From assembly GCF_905220705.1 (NCBI RefSeq), contig NZ_CAJNAT010000007.1:248001-312000 (forward strand): a DNA stretch of 64,000 bases. Direction: 5' to 3'. Below the pieces are notes generated by a model. It did no database searches. It was given only the letters and a program-made list of their open reading frames with translations, and was not told the origin of the DNA. The translations under genes were made by a program, and so were the position numbers. Numbering within the stretch: the first letter of the stretch is position 1; the number at the start of each line of letters is the position of its first letter. Below, piece after piece: positions 46,754-56,225 of this stretch. This DNA is from Paraburkholderia domus (GTDB taxonomy: Bacteria > Pseudomonadota > Gammaproteobacteria > Burkholderiales > Burkholderiaceae).

Positions 46754-48264
46754 ATCATCGTCCCCCGTTCGGCCGCGATGTCTTCCACCGTGCTGCGGAA
46801 CACCGCCGCGCGATGTGCGTAACCCTTGAACATGTCGAAGCTCGCGCAAGCCGGCGACAGCAGCACGGCATCTCCCGGCTGCGCAAGCGCGGTGGCTGCA
46901 CGCGTCGCTTCTTCGAGCGTCGCGTGGTCGGTCATTGCGATGCCGGTGTCTTCCAGCGCGGCGCGAATCTGCGGTGCATCGCGGCCGATCAGCATCACGG
47001 CGCGGCACCAGCGCATCACCGGCTCGGCGAGCGGCTCGAAATCCTGGCCCTTGCCGTCGCCGCCAGCGATCAGCACCGCGCGCTGCGCGAGACCGTCCAG
47101 CGCGGCAACCGTCGCGCCGACATTGGTGCCCTTGCTATCGTCGACGTAATCAACGCCTTCAATCGACGCGATCAATTCCACGCGATGCGGCTCGCCACGG
47201 TATTCGCGCAGGCCGTGCAGCAGCGGCGCGCCCGGCAGACCGATCGCGCGTGCCAACGCGTACGCGGCCAGCGCGTTCGCGGCGTTGTGCAAGCCGCGGA
47301 TACGCAACGCGTCCGCCGGCATCAGGCGTTTGAGCGCGATGTTCTTCGGTGCCGCCACTTCGTTCTTGCGACGGCGCGTCGGCGCCGGTTCGTCGCTGGC
47401 GTCGCGGTCGTGCGCTTCGACCAGCCAGATCATGCCGTTGTCGCGCAGCAGGCCATAGTCGCCGTCGTTCTTCGGCTCGGTCACGCCGAACGTGACCATC
47501 GCTGCTTCGCTGCCCTCAGAAGGCGCCAGCGCCATCACGCGGGCGTCATCGCGATTCAGCACGCGCACGGTGTGTGTACCAAAGATGCGGCCCTTCGCAG
47601 CGGCGTACGCATCGAGGCCGCCATGCCAATCCAGGTGATCTTGCGTAATGTTCAAAACGACCGCTGCATCCGGCGTAAACGTATGGGCGGTTTCCAGCTG
47701 GAAGCTCGACAGTTCCAGTACCCACACGTCGGGCAGCGCGGTGTTGTCGATGGCTTCGCTGAGCTTGTCCAGCGCGGCCGGGCTGATGTTGCCTGCCACT
47801 GCGACCTTCTTCCCGGCGCGTTCGCACAAGAGCCCGGTCAGGCTCGTCGTCGTGGTCTTGCCGTTGGTGCCGGTGATCGCGATGACCTTCGGCGCGTAGC
47901 CGCTTTCACCGAGCGTCTTCAACGCTTGCGCGAAGAATTCGAGTTCGCCCCACACGGGGATGTCCTGCTCACGCGCCGCCGTGATCAGCGGCAGCAAATC
48001 AGCGGCGAGCGGCGACAAACCCGGGCTGATCGCCACGAGTTCGACGCCTTCGAGCAACGAAAGCGAGAACGGACCGCCGACGAAATCGGCATCGATGCTG
48101 TGCGCTTCCAGCGCGGACAGGTTCGGCGGCACCTCGCGCGTATCGGCCACACGAAGCCGACAGCCGTGCCGCGCGCACCAGCGCGCCATCGCGAGACCGG
48201 ATTCACCCAGTCCCAGCACGAGCACCATCGGCTTTTGCCGATCCCGAAACTTCTCGCCAAACAT
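46750..48264 (-). CDS. murD: UDP-N-acetylmuramoylalanine--D-glutamate ligase MurD
   Basis: MurD adds D-glutamate. The 504-residue protein has the N-terminal dinucleotide-type fold (VLVLGLGESGLAMARWCARH), the ATP-binding motif TGTNGKTTTTSL and the Mur ligase C-terminal domain. It contains an insert of about 25 residues near 325 with RRRKNEVAAP, as often seen in Burkholderia. mraY lies 23 bases upstream. Confidence 0.96.
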   Translation of the reverse strand: MFGEKFRDRQKPMVLVLGLGESGLAMARWCARHGCRLRVADTREVPPNLSALEAHSIDADFVGGPFSLSLLEGVELVAISPGLSPLAADLLPLITAAREQDIPVWGELEFFAQALKTLGESGYAPKVIAITGTNGKTTTTSLTGLLCERAGKKVAVAGNISPAALDKLSEAIDNTALPDVWVLELSSFQLETAHTFTPDAAVVLNITQDHLDWHGGLDAYAAAKGRIFGTHTVRVLNRDDARVMALAPSEGSEAAMVTFGVTEPKNDGDYGLLRDNGMIWLVEAHDRDASDEPAPTRRRKNEVAAPKNIALKRLMPADALRIRGLHNAANALAAYALARAIGLPGAPLLHGLREYRGEPHRVELIASIEGVDYVDDSKGTNVGATVAALDGLAQRAVLIAGGDGKGQDFEPLAEPVMRWCRAVMLIGRDAPQIRAALEDTGIAMTDHATLEEATRAATALAQPGDAVLLSPACASFDMFKGYAHRAAVFRSTVEDIAAERGTMI

Positions 48265-48287
48265 CGCCTGCTTCCCCTAAATACGAC

Positions 48288-49457
48288 TTAACGCAACTTG
48301 AGCGTGGACAAACCGAACAGACACAACATCAACGTGATGATCCAGAAACGCACGACCACCTGCGTTTCCTTCCAACCCGACAATTCGAAATGGTGATGCA
48401 GCGGCGCCATCTTGAAGAGACGCCGCCCTTCGCCGAAGCGGCGCTTGGTGAACTTGAACCACGTGACCTGCAACATCACGGAGAGCGTCTCCGCGACGAA
48501 AATGCCACCCATGATGAAGAGCACGATTTCCTGACGCACGATCACCGCGACGGTGCCGAGCGCGCCGCCTAGCGCCAATGCGCCGACGTCGCCCATGAAC
48601 ATCTGCGCCGGGTGCGTGTTGAACCAGAGGAACGCGAGACCTGCCCCACCCATCGCCGAACAGAAGATCAGCAACTCGCCCGCACCGGGGATATGCGGAA
48701 ACAGCAGGTACTTCGAGTAGACCGAGCTACCCATCACATAAGCGAACACGCCGAGCGATGCGCCGACCAGCACGACCGGCATGATCACGAGGCCGTCGAG
48801 GCCGTCGGTGAGATTGACCGCGTTGCTCGCGCCGACGATCACCAGATACGTCAATACGATGAAGCCCCACACGCCGAGCGGATAGCTGATCGACTTGACG
48901 AACGGCAACAACAGATCGGCGCGCGCCGGCAAACCCATCGACAAACCGCTGCGTACCCACGCCATGAACAGGTCGAACACGCGTACGTTGCTCGCTTCCG
49001 ATACGCTGAACGCCAGATACACCGCAGCGAACAGACCGATGACCGACTGCCAGAAATACTTTTCGCGCGACGACATCCCGCGCGGGTCCTTGTAGACCAC
49101 CTTGCGGTAATCGTCGACCCAGCCGATCACGCCGAAGCCGAACGTGACCAGCATCACGATCCAGATGAAGCGGTTCGTCAGGTCGGCCCACAACAGCGTC
49201 GCCACGGCAATGCCGAGCAAAATCAGCACGCCGCCCATAGTAGGTGTACCGGATTTGACGAGGTGCGATTGCGGACCGTCTTTACGAACGGCCTGGCCGA
49301 CCTTCATCGCGGTCAGCTTGCGGATCACCGCCGGGCCACAGACGAGCCCGATCAGCAGCGCGGTGATGGTAGCCATCACCGCACGGAAAGTCAGATAACT
49401 GAACACGCGCAAGAAGCTTGCGTCATTCTGCAGCCATTGCGCCAGCGCCAGTAGCAT
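48288..49457 (-). CDS. mraY: Phospho-N-acetylmuramoyl-pentapeptide transferase MraY
   Basis: MraY makes lipid I on undecaprenyl phosphate. The 389-residue protein is rich in membrane helices and has the catalytic NAVNLTDGLDGL motif and the HHHFELSGWKE loop. The ATG at 49457 follows murF by 17 bases. Length and motifs are standard. Confidence 0.97.
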   Translation of the reverse strand: MLLALAQWLQNDASFLRVFSYLTFRAVMATITALLIGLVCGPAVIRKLTAMKVGQAVRKDGPQSHLVKSGTPTMGGVLILLGIAVATLLWADLTNRFIWIVMLVTFGFGVIGWVDDYRKVVYKDPRGMSSREKYFWQSVIGLFAAVYLAFSVSEASNVRVFDLFMAWVRSGLSMGLPARADLLLPFVKSISYPLGVWGFIVLTYLVIVGASNAVNLTDGLDGLVIMPVVLVGASLGVFAYVMGSSVYSKYLLFPHIPGAGELLIFCSAMGGAGLAFLWFNTHPAQMFMGDVGALALGGALGTVAVIVRQEIVLFIMGGIFVAETLSVMLQVTWFKFTKRRFGEGRRLFKMAPLHHHFELSGWKETQVVVRFWIITLMLCLFGLSTLKLR

Positions 49458-49474
49458 GCTTCGGTCCTTCTATT

Positions 49475-50887
49475 TCAATGTGCGGCGGGCGTGTTGCCCG
49501 CAGCGTTGGGTTGTGGACTCGTTACGGCGTCCACCACGCGTTCCATTTGCATGAAGCGCGAGCCTTTCACGAGAAGCGTTGCAGCAGCGCCGAAACCCGC
49601 TTGCTGCAATTGCGCGACCAGCGTGCCGATATCGGCCACGTGATGCGCGCCCGTGCCATACGCGGTGCAGGCGTCGCGCGAGGCGTCGCCCATGGCGTAC
49701 AGCGAGTCGATGCCACGTTCTTTGGCGTAGGCACCGATTTCGCGGTGAAACGCCGGGCCGTTGTCGCCGACTTCGCCCATGTCGCCCATCACCAGCACGC
49801 GCGGTGACTCGCACGAGGCGAGCACGTCGATCGCGGCGCGCATCGAGTCGGGATTCGCGTTGTAGGTGTCGTCGATCACAGTTGCGCCAGCGAGTGTGCC
49901 GAGCGCTGCGCGCTTCACCTGCAAACGCCCCTTCACGGCGCCGAACGATTCGAGGCCGCGCTTGATCGCGTCGAGCGACACGCCTGCGGCAAGTGCGGCC
50001 GACGTCGCGGCCAACGCGTTGTGCGCGTTGTGGTTGCCCAGTACTTGCAGCGTCACATCGACGTGGCCTTCCGGCGTGTCGATGCTCAGAACATTGCCCG
50101 CGAACGTGCCGGTTACGGCGGCTTCGGTCACGCGCTCGGGGGCATTCAAAGCGAAATCGATGATGCGATTGCCGGTTGCCGCGACGCGCCAGATGCTTGC
50201 GTATGCATCGTCAGCCGGGAACACGGCGACGCCTTCTGGCGTGAGCGCGTGAATCACGCTCGCATGTTCGAGCGCGACGGCTTCGACCGTCGCCATGAAT
50301 TCCTGATGCTCGCGCTGTGCGTTGTTCACCACCGCGACCGTCGGCTCGGCGATCTTCGCGAGCAGCGAGGTTTCGCCCGGATGGTTCATGCCGAGTTCGA
50401 CCACCGCCAGTTGATGCGCGGCGTGCAGACGGAACAGCGTGAGCGGCAAGCCGATATCGTTGTTGAAGTTGCCGGCAGTCGCGAGGCGTGCGTCCCCGCC
50501 GACCGCGGCGGCAAAGATCGACGCGATCATTTCCTTGACCGTCGTCTTGCCATTGCTGCCCGTCACGGCGACGAGCGGCATGCTGAAATTGCGCCGCCAG
50601 CCACGCGCGAGTGCGCCGAGCGCGACACGCGTATCGGCCACGCGCAAAGCGGGCACGTGCCAGTCGTCAGGCGTGCGCGTCACCAGCGCTGCCGTGACAT
50701 TGCGCGACGCCACGTCCGGCAGAAAGTCGTGCGCGTCGAAACGATCACCCTTGATCGCGACGAACAGGTCGCCCGGACCGGCGCTCCGGCTATCGGTCGA
50801 AACACGTTCGAACGTAACGCTATCGTCACCCAGCACGGTTGCGCCGGGAATCAACGTGGCGGCTTCACGCAGCGAGAACATCTTCAC
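49475..50887 (-). CDS. murF: UDP-MurNAc-tripeptide--D-Ala-D-Ala ligase MurF
   Basis: MurF adds D-Ala-D-Ala, the Ddl product. The 470-residue protein has the ATP motif GSNGKTTVKEM and the Mur ligase domains. The start is probably GTG at 50887, since GGAGG is six bases upstream and it overlaps the murE stop as GTGA; the ATG at 50881 lies 12 bases from the same site. Confidence 0.95.
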   Translation of the reverse strand: MKMFSLREAATLIPGATVLGDDSVTFERVSTDSRSAGPGDLFVAIKGDRFDAHDFLPDVASRNVTAALVTRTPDDWHVPALRVADTRVALGALARGWRRNFSMPLVAVTGSNGKTTVKEMIASIFAAAVGGDARLATAGNFNNDIGLPLTLFRLHAAHQLAVVELGMNHPGETSLLAKIAEPTVAVVNNAQREHQEFMATVEAVALEHASVIHALTPEGVAVFPADDAYASIWRVAATGNRIIDFALNAPERVTEAAVTGTFAGNVLSIDTPEGHVDVTLQVLGNHNAHNALAATSAALAAGVSLDAIKRGLESFGAVKGRLQVKRAALGTLAGATVIDDTYNANPDSMRAAIDVLASCESPRVLVMGDMGEVGDNGPAFHREIGAYAKERGIDSLYAMGDASRDACTAYGTGAHHVADIGTLVAQLQQAGFGAAATLLVKGSRFMQMERVVDAVTSPQPNAAGNTPAAH

Positions 50888-52431
50888 TCGCCACCTCCGC
50901 GTGCGTGCGTCGCCCGTGCGGCGAGCGCAAGGCGAGCGTGGTCCTGATCGGAGAAAGCGCGTTTCTTGCCCATGATTTCCTGTGTTGCTTCATGCCCCTT
51001 GCCGGCCAGCACGATGACGTCTTCGCGCGCGGCGCAGCGGATCGCTTGCAGGATCGCGCTCGCGCGGTCCTCGATACGGCGCGCTTTCGACGCGTCTTTC
51101 ATGCCTGCGGCGATCTGCTCGATGATCGATTGCGGATTTTCGCTGCGCGGGTTGTCGCTCGTCACAACGACGCCGTCGGCAAGCTTCTCGGCGATCGCGC
51201 CCATCAGCGGACGCTTGGTTGCGTCACGGTCTCCGCCACAACCGAACATGCAGATCAGTTCGCCGCCGCGTGCGGCCGCCATCGGGCGCAATGCTTCGAG
51301 GGTCTTTTCCAGCGCGTCCGGCGTGTGTGCATAGTCGATCACGACGAGCGGCTCGTCGTTCTGCAAGCGGCCGCCGAGGCGTTGCATGCGACCATTCACC
51401 GGCTCGAGCTTCGCGAGTTCGGCGAGCGCCGCGTCGAACGGCACGTCGGCGGCGAGCAATGCGCCGAGTACACCGAGCAGATTGCTGACGTTGAATGCGC
51501 CGAGCGTTTGCACCTCGACTTCGGCGTTGCCCCAGTCGGACGTGGTCAGATGAAACGCGGTGCCGGTCGCCGTTGCGCGCACGTTCGACGCGAGCAACAA
51601 CGCGTCGGCTTGCGGCGCGTCTTTGAGGGCTTCGTCGAGACCGTAGGCGATCGTGCGTGCATGGCCCTTCGTGCTCGCGAGCAGGCGGCGGCCGGCGGCA
51701 TCGTCGCGGTTAATCACCGCAGCGCGCAATGCCGGCCAGGCGAACAGACGCGCCTTGGCGGCTTCGTAAGCTTCGAACGTGCCGTGATAGTCGAGGTGAT
51801 CTTGCGTGAGATTCGTGAACACGGCGATGTCGAACGCCGTGCCGTTCACGCGGCCTTGATGCAACGCATGCGACGACACTTCCATCGCCACCGCTTGAGC
51901 ACCCGCGTCGCGCAGCTGCGCGAGACTGCGTTGCAGCTGCGGCGCGTCGGGCGTCGTGAAACCGGTATGTACGAGTTGCCCCGGCAAACCGGTGCCGAGC
52001 GTACCGATGATCGCGCAACGTTTGCCGAGCGCGGTCAACGCCGCCGAGATCCATTGGCTGCAGGAGGTCTTGCCGTTCGTACCGGTGATGCCGATCGCCA
52101 GCATGCCGTCGCTCGGATCGTTATACCAGGCGCTCGCAATCGAACCGGCGAGTTCGTTCAACGCCGGCACGGCCAGGGTCGTGGTCGGATCGATCGCGCC
52201 GCTAAAGCCTTCGGGCTGAACCAGTACGGCTGCCGCGCCACGCTCGATCGCACCGTCGATGAACGGGCGGTTGTCCGCGCCGTCGACCGCATAGGCGAAA
52301 AACGCGTCGCCCGCCGCAAGCGAGCGCGTGTCGGCATGCAGATGCGCGCCTGGCTGCACGCGAGCGTGCAGCCAGTTGAGTGCTTCGGCGATTTGCCGGT
52401 GCGCTGGATGCTTCTGACGCAGCGCGCTCAT
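50884..52431 (-). CDS. murE: UDP-MurNAc-L-Ala-D-Glu--meso-diaminopimelate ligase MurE
   Basis: MurE adds the third amino acid. The 515-residue protein has the ATP motif TGTNGKTSC and, near the C-terminus, the DNPR sequence that selects meso-diaminopimelate over lysine, as expected for a Gram-negative cell wall. The ATG at 52431 overlaps the ftsI stop as ATGA, and its own stop overlaps the start of murF. Confidence 0.97.
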   Translation of the reverse strand: MSALRQKHPAHRQIAEALNWLHARVQPGAHLHADTRSLAAGDAFFAYAVDGADNRPFIDGAIERGAAAVLVQPEGFSGAIDPTTTLAVPALNELAGSIASAWYNDPSDGMLAIGITGTNGKTSCSQWISAALTALGKRCAIIGTLGTGLPGQLVHTGFTTPDAPQLQRSLAQLRDAGAQAVAMEVSSHALHQGRVNGTAFDIAVFTNLTQDHLDYHGTFEAYEAAKARLFAWPALRAAVINRDDAAGRRLLASTKGHARTIAYGLDEALKDAPQADALLLASNVRATATGTAFHLTTSDWGNAEVEVQTLGAFNVSNLLGVLGALLAADVPFDAALAELAKLEPVNGRMQRLGGRLQNDEPLVVIDYAHTPDALEKTLEALRPMAAARGGELICMFGCGGDRDATKRPLMGAIAEKLADGVVVTSDNPRSENPQSIIEQIAAGMKDASKARRIEDRASAILQAIRCAAREDVIVLAGKGHEATQEIMGKKRAFSDQDHARLALAARATHARGGGE

Positions 52432-54293
52432 CGCACAACTCCGGGATGGCTTTTCGCGTTGGCGGAAATCGTCATCTTCTTCGCGCCACCGCTGGTGGAA
52501 AGTTTCTTGACCGTTGCGGGCGAGGGCGGTGCGCTCGGCGCGGCAGGCGCCGAATCGTCCGACACGACCATCTGTTTGACGGGCATATCCGGCGGCACAT
52601 TCAGCGAACGCAGCGTATCGCCGGCGATCGCCGAGAACACCGGACCGGACACCTGACCGCCGAAGTGGCTACCCGCCGTCGGTTCGTCGACCGACACGGC
52701 AACGACGATGCGCGGATTCGGCATCGGCGCCATGCCGACGAACGAAGCGCGGTACTTGGAGTGGTCGTAGCCGTGAGCACCGTGCTTGTATGCGGTACCG
52801 CTCTTGCCGCCGACGCGATAGCCCGGCACGGCCGCATCCGGCGACGTGCCGCCCGGCGCCGTGACGGTTTCGAGCATCGCGCGCACTTCGCGAGCAGTGG
52901 TGGGCGCGAAAATCTGCGGGCCCGTTGCCGGCTGATCGCCCGGCGTGCGGAAAATCGATACCGGCATGATCTCGCCGTCATGCGCGATCGCCGTGTACGC
53001 GCGGCCCAACTGGAACAGCGACACCGACAAGCCGTAGCCGTACGACATGGTCGCCTGTTCGATACGGCGCCAGCTCTTCCACGGACGCAAACGACCGGCG
53101 GCCGCGCCCGGGAAGCCGACCTTCGGCGCCTGGCCGAGACCGATGCTGGTGTACATGTTCCACATCTCTTCGGGCTTGAGCTGCATGGCGATCTTCGTCG
53201 CGCCGATGTTGCTCGACTTCTGGATCACGCCGCCCACCGTCAGCACGCCGAACGCGCTGTCGTCGGTAATCGGCGCACCGTCGAGCACGAAACGGCCGCC
53301 GCCTGTATCAACCAGTGTAGTCGGCGTGACGCGGTGCAGATCGAGCGCGAGCGACACCGTGAACGGCTTCATGATCGAGCCCGGCTCGAAGGTGTCCGTG
53401 AGAATGCGGTTGCGCAGCTGATCGCCCGTGAGGTGCGAACGGTCGTTCGGGTTGTACGTCGGGTAGTTAACTAGCGCCAGCACTTCGCCGGTCCGCACGT
53501 CGATCACCATCGCCGCGCCGGCCTTCGCCTTGAATTTCTCGACGGCCGCTTTCAGGTTCGTATAAGCGATGTACTGAATCTTGCTGTCGATCGAGAGATC
53601 GACGTCCTGCCCGTTGTGCGGCACGACCTGCTCGTCCACATCTTCGATGATGTGGCCCATGCGGTCTTTAATGACGCGGCGGCTGCCCGACATGCCGGCC
53701 AGCAACTTCTGGTCCCCGAGTTCGACGCCTTCCTGGCCTTCGTCTTCCACATTGGTGAAGCCGATCAGGTGAGCCGTGATTTCGCCTTCCGGATAGAAGC
53801 GCTTGTACTCGTCGCGCGCATAAATGCCGGGGATATCCAGCGCCGTGACTTTCGCGGCGACGTCCACCGGTACCTGGCGCTTCACGTAGACGAAGTTCTT
53901 GTCTTCCGACAACTTGGCGCGCAACTCCTTGTTCGTCATGTCGAGCAGCTTGCCGAGCGCGGTCAGCTTGTCGGCGCCCAGGTCGTCCGGCACCGAATCA
54001 GGAATCGCCCAGATGGCGCGCACCGGCAGACTCGTGGCGAGCACGAGGCCGTTGCGGTCGAGAATCTTGCCGCGCGTGGCCGGCAATTCGAGGCGGCGCT
54101 GATAGCGGATTTCACCCTGCTTCTGATAGAACGCGTTGCCCGGGCCCTGAATCCAGAAGGCGCGTGCGGTCAGCGCAACAAACGCCATGAACAGCATGAA
54201 CACGACGAGTTTCGAGCGCCACATTGGCAGGCGCACCGACAAGATCGGATTCGCCGAAAAGGCGACGCTTTTGCGAGCCGACGATTTTTTCAT
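52428..54293 (-). CDS. ftsI: Septal transpeptidase FtsI (PBP3)
   Basis: FtsI cross-links septal peptidoglycan with FtsW. The 621-residue protein has an N-terminal membrane helix (about residues 26-44), the penicillin-binding motifs S306-I-M-K, S360-S-N and K497-S-G-T, and the usual RGKILDRNG block. A proline- and alanine-rich tail of about 45 residues follows the transpeptidase domain. ATG at 54293 overlaps the ftsL stop as ATGA. Confidence 0.97.
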   Translation of the reverse strand: MKKSSARKSVAFSANPILSVRLPMWRSKLVVFMLFMAFVALTARAFWIQGPGNAFYQKQGEIRYQRRLELPATRGKILDRNGLVLATSLPVRAIWAIPDSVPDDLGADKLTALGKLLDMTNKELRAKLSEDKNFVYVKRQVPVDVAAKVTALDIPGIYARDEYKRFYPEGEITAHLIGFTNVEDEGQEGVELGDQKLLAGMSGSRRVIKDRMGHIIEDVDEQVVPHNGQDVDLSIDSKIQYIAYTNLKAAVEKFKAKAGAAMVIDVRTGEVLALVNYPTYNPNDRSHLTGDQLRNRILTDTFEPGSIMKPFTVSLALDLHRVTPTTLVDTGGGRFVLDGAPITDDSAFGVLTVGGVIQKSSNIGATKIAMQLKPEEMWNMYTSIGLGQAPKVGFPGAAAGRLRPWKSWRRIEQATMSYGYGLSVSLFQLGRAYTAIAHDGEIMPVSIFRTPGDQPATGPQIFAPTTAREVRAMLETVTAPGGTSPDAAVPGYRVGGKSGTAYKHGAHGYDHSKYRASFVGMAPMPNPRIVVAVSVDEPTAGSHFGGQVSGPVFSAIAGDTLRSLNVPPDMPVKQMVVSDDSAPAAPSAPPSPATVKKLSTSGGAKKMTISANAKSHPGVVR

Positions 54294-54640
54294 CGCACGC
54301 CTCCGCGACGGGTCGCAACCGGCGCCGAGGCAGGGCCGGAAGTCGGGATCGGCGCGTCCTCAGCCTTGGCGGTGCCGGGGTCGAGCGTCAGGTACTGGGT
54401 GCGCCCGGTTGTGACCGATTGCATCTTCAGAGAATCAGTGGCGATCTGCTCGATGCGCGAAGTCTTGGACAACGCGCTCTGCTGATATTGGAGCTGTGAA
54501 TAATCCTGCTGCAGCTGACGCTCCTGCGATTGCGCGCGCTGCAACTGGATAAAGATCTGGCGCTGCTGATTGGTTGCGTTGACGACAGATAAAGCGCAGC
54601 CCATCACAATCATCAGCAGGAAGATATTGAGGCGACTCAT
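54290..54640 (-). CDS. ftsL: Cell division protein FtsL
   Basis: FtsL is a small bitopic protein that pairs with FtsB in the periplasm to activate FtsWI. The 116-residue protein has an N-terminal membrane helix (residues 4-20) and a glutamine-rich coiled coil (about 25-65, with QQRQIFIQLQRAQSQERQLQ). The tail after residue 85 is proline- and alanine-rich. It overlaps rsmH by four bases. Confidence 0.92.
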   Translation of the reverse strand: MSRLNIFLLMIVMGCALSVVNATNQQRQIFIQLQRAQSQERQLQQDYSQLQYQQSALSKTSRIEQIATDSLKMQSVTTGRTQYLTLDPGTAKAEDAPIPTSGPASAPVATRRGGVR

Positions 54641-55590
54641 GGTGCAATCCGCTCCGCCACACGCATCACGGCAGAACGGGCGCGCGGGTTCGCGGCGACT
54701 TCAGCGTCGCTTGCGAACACGCGGCCGATGATTTTGAGCGGGGGGCTCGGCAGATCGACGGCACGGATCGGCAGACGGCGATCGACCGCAGGCGTACTGG
54801 CGTGCGCCTGCATGAATCGCTTGACGATCCGGTCCTCGAGCGAATGAAAGCTGATGACCACCAGCCGCCCCCCTTGCTCCAACAGCGACAACGCTGCTTC
54901 TAAAACGACTTGCAGCTCCGCAAGCTCTTGATTGATGTGAATCCGTATAGCTTGAAAGGTGCGGGTTGCCGGATCCTTGCCCTTCTCACGGGTTTTGACG
55001 ACGTTAGCCACGATTTGGGCAAGCTCGCCCGTGCTGACGAGAGGCCCAAGACGGTCGGACTCTGCCCGGCGAGCAACAAGCGCCTTTGCAATCTGAAAAG
55101 CAAACCGTTCTTCCCCATAATCTCGTATCACCTCCGTCAGTTCCTGCACCGTGGCCCGTGCCAGCCAGTCAGCAGCAGACTCGCCGCGTGTCGGGTCCAT
55201 CCGCATGTCGAGCGGGCCGTCGGCGCGGAAACTGAAACCCCGCTCCGGATCGTCGACTTGCGGCGACGACACGCCCAGATCCAGCAAAACGCCCGACACC
55301 CGCCCTACCCCGCGCTCCGCAATTGCGTCACGCAGCGAAGCAAAGCTCTCGTGCACGATGCCAAAGCGCGGATCCACAATCTGCTGAGCCGTAGCGATGG
55401 CGAGCGGGTCTTTGTCGAACGCAATCAGACGCCCCGACTCACCCAGCTTCTCCAGCACCAGGCGGCTATGACCGCCGCGCCCGAACGTACCGTCCACATA
55501 AACGCCGTCCGCGCGCGTAACCAGCGCGCTGACCGCTTCTTCCAGCAGCACCGTGCGATGCTGCAATTCGTTTCTCATCGCAGGTGCCAT
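54637..55590 (-). CDS. rsmH: 16S rRNA (cytosine1402-N4)-methyltransferase RsmH
   Basis: RsmH (MraW) methylates C1402 of 16S rRNA. The 317-residue protein has HRTVLLEEAVSAL, the SAM-binding stretch DGTFGRGGHSRLVL and the family end motif NPRARSAVMRVAERI. ATG at 55590 is used; ATG at 55578 would shorten it by four residues and neither has a clear ribosome binding site. It follows mraZ by 15 bases. Confidence 0.96.
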   Translation of the reverse strand: MAPAMRNELQHRTVLLEEAVSALVTRADGVYVDGTFGRGGHSRLVLEKLGESGRLIAFDKDPLAIATAQQIVDPRFGIVHESFASLRDAIAERGVGRVSGVLLDLGVSSPQVDDPERGFSFRADGPLDMRMDPTRGESAADWLARATVQELTEVIRDYGEERFAFQIAKALVARRAESDRLGPLVSTGELAQIVANVVKTREKGKDPATRTFQAIRIHINQELAELQVVLEAALSLLEQGGRLVVISFHSLEDRIVKRFMQAHASTPAVDRRLPIRAVDLPSPPLKIIGRVFASDAEVAANPRARSAVMRVAERIAP

Positions 55591-55605
55591 ATATGTAGTC
55601 CGCGA

Positions 55606-56034
55606 TCAGAACGTGAAATTCTTTAACGCTTCGGGCATGCCCTCGGCGATCGCTGCCTGTTCCTTTGCTGCGTAAATTTGTGCGTCCCACAATTCAAAGT
55701 GACGACCCATGCCGAGCAAGTTCACTTCTTTCTCCAGCGAGCCCGCCGCGCGCAATTCCGGCGACACGAGCACGCGGCCCGCACCGTCCATATCGACGTC
55801 CATGGCATTGCCGAGAAAAATGCGCTTCCACCAGGCCGCGTTCATAGGCAGCTTGTCGACCTTGTCGCGGAAGATCTCCCACTCCGGGCGCGGAAAGAGC
55901 AACAGGCAGCCGTCCGGGTGCTTGGTGATCGTCACCCGGCCCTCTGCCTGTGTTTGCAGCGCATCCCGATAGCGAGAGGGAATCGACATCCGCCCTTTCG
56001 CATCGAGCGTCAGCGCCGACGCCCCTTGGAACAC
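55606..56034 (-). CDS. mraZ: Transcriptional regulator MraZ
   Basis: MraZ has two AbrB/SpoVT-like domains and represses the mra/dcw operon by binding repeats in its own promoter. The 142-residue protein has GRMSIPSRYRD in the first domain and GRVLVSPELRAAG in the second. The start is GTG at 56034, with GGGAG six bases upstream. The operator predicted at 56159-56198 supports autoregulation. It heads the dcw cluster. Confidence 0.96.
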   Translation of the reverse strand: MFQGASALTLDAKGRMSIPSRYRDALQTQAEGRVTITKHPDGCLLLFPRPEWEIFRDKVDKLPMNAAWWKRIFLGNAMDVDMDGAGRVLVSPELRAAGSLEKEVNLLGMGRHFELWDAQIYAAKEQAAIAEGMPEALKNFTF

Positions 56035-56049
56035 TTCGCTCTCCCTGTC

Positions 56050-56084
56050 GACCGGAGTTAGCGCTTTAGCGCTTTACTCCGGTC
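56050..56084 (-). promoter_or_regulatory. Stem-loop in the mraZ leader next to the ribosome binding site
   Basis: GACCGGAGT (56050-56058) pairs with ACTCCGGTC (56076-56084), and the interior contains AGCGC/GCGCT, giving a stable two-part hairpin. It ends 3 bases before the AGGGAG (56041-56046) of mraZ. No T tract follows, so it is not a terminator; it may affect translation or mRNA stability. Confidence 0.6.
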
Positions 56085-56158
56085 CCATGCAACATAGTTG
56101 CTCGCGGCGTTTTTGCGCCGGCTGCCCGATTCGTGAAAATCTACCCGAAACCGCCTGT

Positions 56159-56198
56159 GAGATCACACAAAAATACACTTTCTCACACTGTCTCCCAC
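56159..56198 (-). promoter_or_regulatory. Predicted MraZ operator: four 10-bp direct repeats
   Basis: Read on the minus strand, GTGGGAGACA, GTGTGAGAAA, GTGTATTTTT and GTGTGATCTC follow each other without gaps. All share GTG at 10-base spacing, as in known MraZ boxes (TGGGN5 or GTGGG repeats). The first repeat overlaps the predicted -10 box. Confidence 0.75.
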
Positions 56199-56225
56199 TT
56201 TAGAGGAACGCTAAACGGGGGTCAA
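56197..56225 (-). promoter_or_regulatory. Predicted sigma70 promoter of the mra/dcw operon
   Basis: On the minus strand TTGACC (56220-56225) and TAAAGT (56197-56202) are exactly 17 bases apart. The -35 matches at 5 of 6 positions and the -10 at 4 of 6. Transcription would start inside the MraZ repeats, which fits repression. The predicted leader of mraZ is about 155 bases. Confidence 0.65.
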
